Source: an uncultured bacterium (GTDB lineage Bacteria > Myxococcota_A > Bradymonadia > UBA7976 > VGTA01). Taken from it: a DNA stretch of 64,000 nucleotides. Of the stretch, positions 61,134 to 64,000 are shown piece after piece (within the stretch, counting starts at the first letter, position 1; each line of letters opens with the position of its first letter). The position numbers and the translations under genes are program-made. The DNA lies in NCBI GenBank assembly GCA_943788935.1, contig CALSSE010000015.1, forward strand, positions 62,001 through 126,000, given 5' to 3'. The notes under the pieces were generated by a model, which worked only from the letters and a program-made list of their open reading frames with translations, made no database searches and was not told where the DNA came from.

Positions 61134-61985
61134 ATGTCTTACAAGCGCCCAATGACTCCACTTGATGACCAACCTTCAGTGACGCAGAGTGGCCAAATGA
61201 GCGATGAAGAGCACCCTGAAAAAGGTGGAGATAAACTTAAAGAGAAAATTCAAGGGGAGGATCAAAGCGAAGATCAAAGCGAAGATCTTAGCGAAGATCT
61301 TAGCGAAGATCAAAACCCCTCGAGCGAGGTGAGTGTAACGAGATTGGTATCTGGTCGGGAGTTACTCCGTTGCAATAAACTCTATCATCAAGGCTTATTT
61401 GATGAGGCTCTTAAAGGTTATCAAACGATCCTTGAGAAACTCGTGGATGAGAAAGTACAAGCTAATATTGGTTATACTCTACAAGCACTAGGGCGTCATC
61501 AAGAAGCGACGGTCGCTTTTCATAAGTATTTAGAGCTGTTTATCGCTCGGAATCATGCTTGGAAGGCCCTCTGCTTTAGCTATTATCACCTCAAAGACTA
61601 TGAGAACATGACTCGATGCGCCCGCGAAGCGATTCGCTGGGATATTCGTCTAGAGACCCCGGATGATTACCCTTGGCAGCAAATGGCGACCGCGCACTTT
61701 CTAATGGGTGACTACTCAACAGCTCTCAAAGCCGCTCGAAAAGCCTCCACTTTAAACCCCAAGAATCCATATGCCTACTACTATGAGGCATGCATCATGA
61801 ATGTTTGTACTGAGAAAACATTCGAAGAGGAGTCCCTCTTTGAAGAAGAGCCTAGTTATGAGGCGGCGCTCTCTCTACTTAAAACTTCTCTGAAACTTAG
61901 ACCTAACTTAGAAGAAGAACTTAGAAGAGAGGGGTTTTTAGACGAGGTATTTAGTCTTCTAGATCAAGAGCCTAAAGACTCTTAA
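61134..61985 (+). CDS. TPR-repeat protein
   Basis: Cytoplasmic protein of 283 residues. An acidic, Gln/Ser-rich N-terminal 65 residues, including five [ED]DQS/EDLS tetrapeptides, is followed by at least three tetratricopeptide-like helix pairs (NKLYHQGLFDEALKGYQ, NIGYTLQALGRHQEATVAF, ATAHFLMGDYSTALKAARK). Such proteins mediate protein-protein contacts; no partner is obvious. Weak ribosome-binding site. It follows the M14 gene by about 65 bases and may share its transcript. Confidence 0.75.
   Translation: MSYKRPMTPLDDQPSVTQSGQMSDEEHPEKGGDKLKEKIQGEDQSEDQSEDLSEDLSEDQNPSSEVSVTRLVSGRELLRCNKLYHQGLFDEALKGYQTILEKLVDEKVQANIGYTLQALGRHQEATVAFHKYLELFIARNHAWKALCFSYYHLKDYENMTRCAREAIRWDIRLETPDDYPWQQMATAHFLMGDYSTALKAARKASTLNPKNPYAYYYEACIMNVCTEKTFEEESLFEEEPSYEAALSLLKTSLKLRPNLEEELRREGFLDEVFSLLDQEPKDS
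61257..61316 (+). repeat. 5-copy 12-bp in-frame array encoding EDQS/EDLS
   Basis: Unit GAAGATCAAAGC or GAAGATCTTAGC. The smallest coding array in the window, in the acidic N-terminus of the TPR protein. Confidence 0.88.
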
Positions 61986-61986
61986 C

Positions 61987-62030
61987 CGTCACACAATAGA
62001 GTGGCGTCACACAATAGAGTGGCGTCACAC
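61987..62030. repeat. 18-bp intergenic tandem repeat, 2.4 copies
   Basis: CGTCACACAATAGAGTGG twice plus CGTCACAC, filling the gap between the TPR protein and the convergent PPC-repeat gene. Confidence 0.92.
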
Positions 62031-62031
62031 C

Positions 62032-64000
62032 TCAGAGACAGATCATAGAGATCTGTAAGTCATACGTGTTATCGTCACCATATCCGAAGATTCTCACGTA
62101 GACTCTACCTGCGCTCAGACCGACTTTCTCTAAAATCTCGTTGTCACTGCTAGTCAGAGAAGAGTCAAGATAACCACCATTCGCGTCATCAAGATCAGCA
62201 TCGATATCTCCATCAGCGTGAGAGAATAATATCTCGACGGTGAGATCAGCACCTTCACACACGTCGATCGCGATCCAATCTTCATCATCGCCGATAAGAT
62301 TAAGGTTTCCATAGAAGTTAGGGGTGAGCACCTCCGCCGTTTGTTGAGTGTCATTCTCTTCTAAACGATCGGGAGTGAGCATATCGGGTTCATCGGGAGA
62401 GCAGTCGGTGATGGTAAACTCTAAGTCATAGCTATTTTCACTGCTGAGGAAACCATATATCTTAAGGGCATATTGCCCGGCTGGAGCGTTAGAGTATGTT
62501 AACGACTCATTATCGCTTGAGCTAGTACCAAATGCGACTGAGGCATCGCTTGGGCTGTAAAGATAGGCGTCGATATCTCCATCGGTATGAGAGAAGGTGA
62601 GGTCGACGTTAACCGTTCCCCCCTCACAGACATCAAAGAGGATCCAATCCTCGTCGCCATCAGTGATATTAAGGTTGCTGTATAAGTTGGGAGTGAGGAG
62701 CTCACCGGTCTCACGGGTATCATTCTCTTCTAGCCGATCAGGGGCCAATCCGGTAGGTGCGCAGTCGGTGACCGAGAATTGGAGATCATAGCTGTTTGTT
62801 GCCTCTAAATAACCATAAACTCGTAGCGCATAGCGACCCGCTGAGGCGTTGTAAACGATGATTCTTTCGTCATCTCCTGAGCTTGTCGCGGTACCTTCAG
62901 TGAGGCCAGCTTCATCGTACAGAGTCGCATCAAGATCACCAATAGAGTCCACGAAGGTGAGGTTTATGTCTATATTACCACCTTCACAGACATCAAAGAG
63001 GATCCAATCCTCATCACCGTTAGTGATGGTTAAGTCCTCATAGAGGTTGGGGGCGAGCAACTCACCGGTCTCACGAGTGTCATTCTCTTCTAAACGATCA
63101 GGCGCTAGACCTCCGATACATCCTGTCACGCTAATATTAAGCTGATAGTCTGCCTCATCACTATTGAAACTAAAGACGTTAATGTACACGCTTTGTGAAC
63201 TAGAGATCGTCGCTGATAATGATTCATTGTCGGTGGAGCTCAACGAACCATCGAGGTAGAGAACTGCTTCATCATAAAGCCATGCGTTGAGATCACCTTG
63301 TAGGTGGCTGAAGGTTACATCTACTGTGATCGTGCCTCCTTCGCACACATCTACTACATACCAATCATCATCTCCGCTCGTACGAGTGAGATTATCGTAT
63401 ATACCGGGCTCTACGGTCGTCGCCTCTTGGAAAATATCATTTTCTTCGAAGCGGTCATCATCCACAGGATCGACAGGGGTGTCATCACAGCCTCTGACGT
63501 TGAGGTTGAGGTTATATCGGCCCTCATCGCCTAAGAAACCGTAGACAATGACATACCCCATTACCGGCTGGTCTCCTCTATTGGTCCAAGAGACAGTCTC
63601 AGAATCGCTAGAACTAGTCGACTGATCTAGGACCACTTCTAGCTGGTCTTCTACCCTTAGCTCTAGATCGCCCAAGAGCGAGGAGAAGAAGATGCTCGCT
63701 TCTAAGGTACCACCTGCGCAGACCTCTAGGGCGTAGTAATCTTCATCTCCGCTGAGGAGAGCGAGGTCTTGATATGAGCCACTCTCTAGCGAGGTCGCGG
63801 TCTGAAGAGTATCATTCTCTTCATACATATCATCTTCGAGAGTAGAGGTGTTTACACACGCCCCGGCTTGGCATATTTGACCAAATAGGCAGTCGCTGTC
63901 TAACGTGCAGTCTGGCGAGATTGAGGAGGTGCATTGCCCTGCTGTGCATACTTGCCCAACAGGACAATCAAAATCGAAGTCACATCGGTTGGCGGTAGGT
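62032..64000 (-). CDS. Secreted PPC-repeat protein, N-terminus outside window
   Basis: Partial gene. The frame is open from the stop at 62032 to the right edge, beyond the first ATG at 63828, so the true start lies to the right of the window. The part just inside the edge encodes Cys-rich modules (CPVGQVCTAGQC, CLFGQICQAGAC) like those of other exported proteins here. Then five pre-peptidase C-terminal (PPC) domains follow, each starting EEND and containing G[DE]DEDW or similar and a CEGG strand with D.DL/DIDA near the middle. The third and fourth units (after DRLEENDTRETGELL) are nearly identical, which points to recent duplication. No catalytic domain is visible in this part. Confidence 0.82.
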   Translation of the reverse strand, partial: PTANRCDFDFDCPVGQVCTAGQCTSSISPDCTLDSDCLFGQICQAGACVNTSTLEDDMYEENDTLQTATSLESGSYQDLALLSGDEDYYALEVCAGGTLEASIFFSSLLGDLELRVEDQLEVVLDQSTSSSDSETVSWTNRGDQPVMGYVIVYGFLGDEGRYNLNLNVRGCDDTPVDPVDDDRFEENDIFQEATTVEPGIYDNLTRTSGDDDWYVVDVCEGGTITVDVTFSHLQGDLNAWLYDEAVLYLDGSLSSTDNESLSATISSSQSVYINVFSFNSDEADYQLNISVTGCIGGLAPDRLEENDTRETGELLAPNLYEDLTITNGDEDWILFDVCEGGNIDINLTFVDSIGDLDATLYDEAGLTEGTATSSGDDERIIVYNASAGRYALRVYGYLEATNSYDLQFSVTDCAPTGLAPDRLEENDTRETGELLTPNLYSNLNITDGDEDWILFDVCEGGTVNVDLTFSHTDGDIDAYLYSPSDASVAFGTSSSDNESLTYSNAPAGQYALKIYGFLSSENSYDLEFTITDCSPDEPDMLTPDRLEENDTQQTAEVLTPNFYGNLNLIGDDEDWIAIDVCEGADLTVEILFSHADGDIDADLDDANGGYLDSSLTSSDNEILEKVGLSAGRVYVRIFGYGDDNTYDLQISMICL

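Noticed and set aside
1..64000. Mobile elements, prophage, tRNA or rRNA genes
   Set aside because: No transposase, integrase, terminal inverted repeats or tRNA-like cloverleaf was recognised; the repeat arrays are gene-internal or short intergenic duplications.

Overview
The window is a gene-dense bacterial chromosome segment with no recognisable rRNA, tRNA, transposase, phage gene or CRISPR array. Several things together point to a Gram-negative, predatory-type member of the Myxococcota (the Bradymonadales and their relatives are my best guess; this is inference). These are a very high share of Sec/lipoprotein-exported proteins, C-terminal tails resembling MYXO-CTERM sorting signals, Dickkopf-like Cys-rich modules, VWG-type propellers, HRDVSPQN-type Ser/Thr kinases with PEGA domains, and an LPS/Kdo gene. 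GC content looks moderate, roughly half, which is low for classical myxobacteria.

Layout. 1-5040: a type V asparaginase, a C39-like peptidase that is probably a CTG-started lipoprotein, and a 937-residue lipoprotein with six Kazal/antistasin/Cys-rich units behind a 20-copy VAGES linker. 5177-9555: an orphan PAS histidine kinase, an AT-rich gap, a polysaccharide flippase and an aldo/keto reductase. 9754-19114: mostly exported proteins (a Lys-rich secreted protein, a DUF4832 lipoprotein, a VWA lipoprotein, a C25 gingipain-like protease, a CAP-like lipoprotein and a small Cys-rich lipoprotein). 19507-23010: an HTTM membrane protein, a repeat lipoprotein overlapping a ferritin-like protein, and an RluA-type pseudouridine synthase. 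23015-33050: a CHAP/NlpC-like peptidase, a GH25 lysozyme, a caspase/gingipain-like lipoprotein, and an operon of propeller lipoprotein, monohaem lipoprotein and phosphodiester glycosidase.

33080-41077 is mainly housekeeping: a two-subunit sodium/solute symporter, cmk, a shortened Kdo transferase homologue, an unknown protein, and korA/korB. 41124-50195 has a VWG propeller lipoprotein, then a tightly overlapping operon of plsB, an ABC ATPase, a MacB-like permease with a Cys-rich insertion, and a PEGA Ser/Thr kinase. 50346-55657: an ASH-domain lipoprotein, a TrmA/RlmD-like protein that has lost its catalytic motifs but kept its Fe-S cysteines, and prfC. 55678-59106 (minus strand): rsmG, an inositol-phosphatase family protein, a VKOR-DsbA fusion and a MutH-like nuclease. 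59275 to the end: an M14 carboxypeptidase, a TPR protein and the 3' part of a PPC-repeat protein that runs off the right edge.

How the parts fit: the exported hydrolases (C39, C25, caspase-like, CHAP-like and GH25), together with M14, which shows no signal peptide, could attack prey or handle the envelope. The Kazal/antistasin protein could protect the cell surface from proteases, and the VKOR-DsbA fusion would supply disulfides to this Cys-rich secretome. The most striking genome-scale signal is a set of ten or so near-perfect in-frame minisatellites in otherwise unrelated genes. Every coding unit length is a multiple of three, and they usually sit in linkers beside a lipobox, a sorting tail or a terminal extension.
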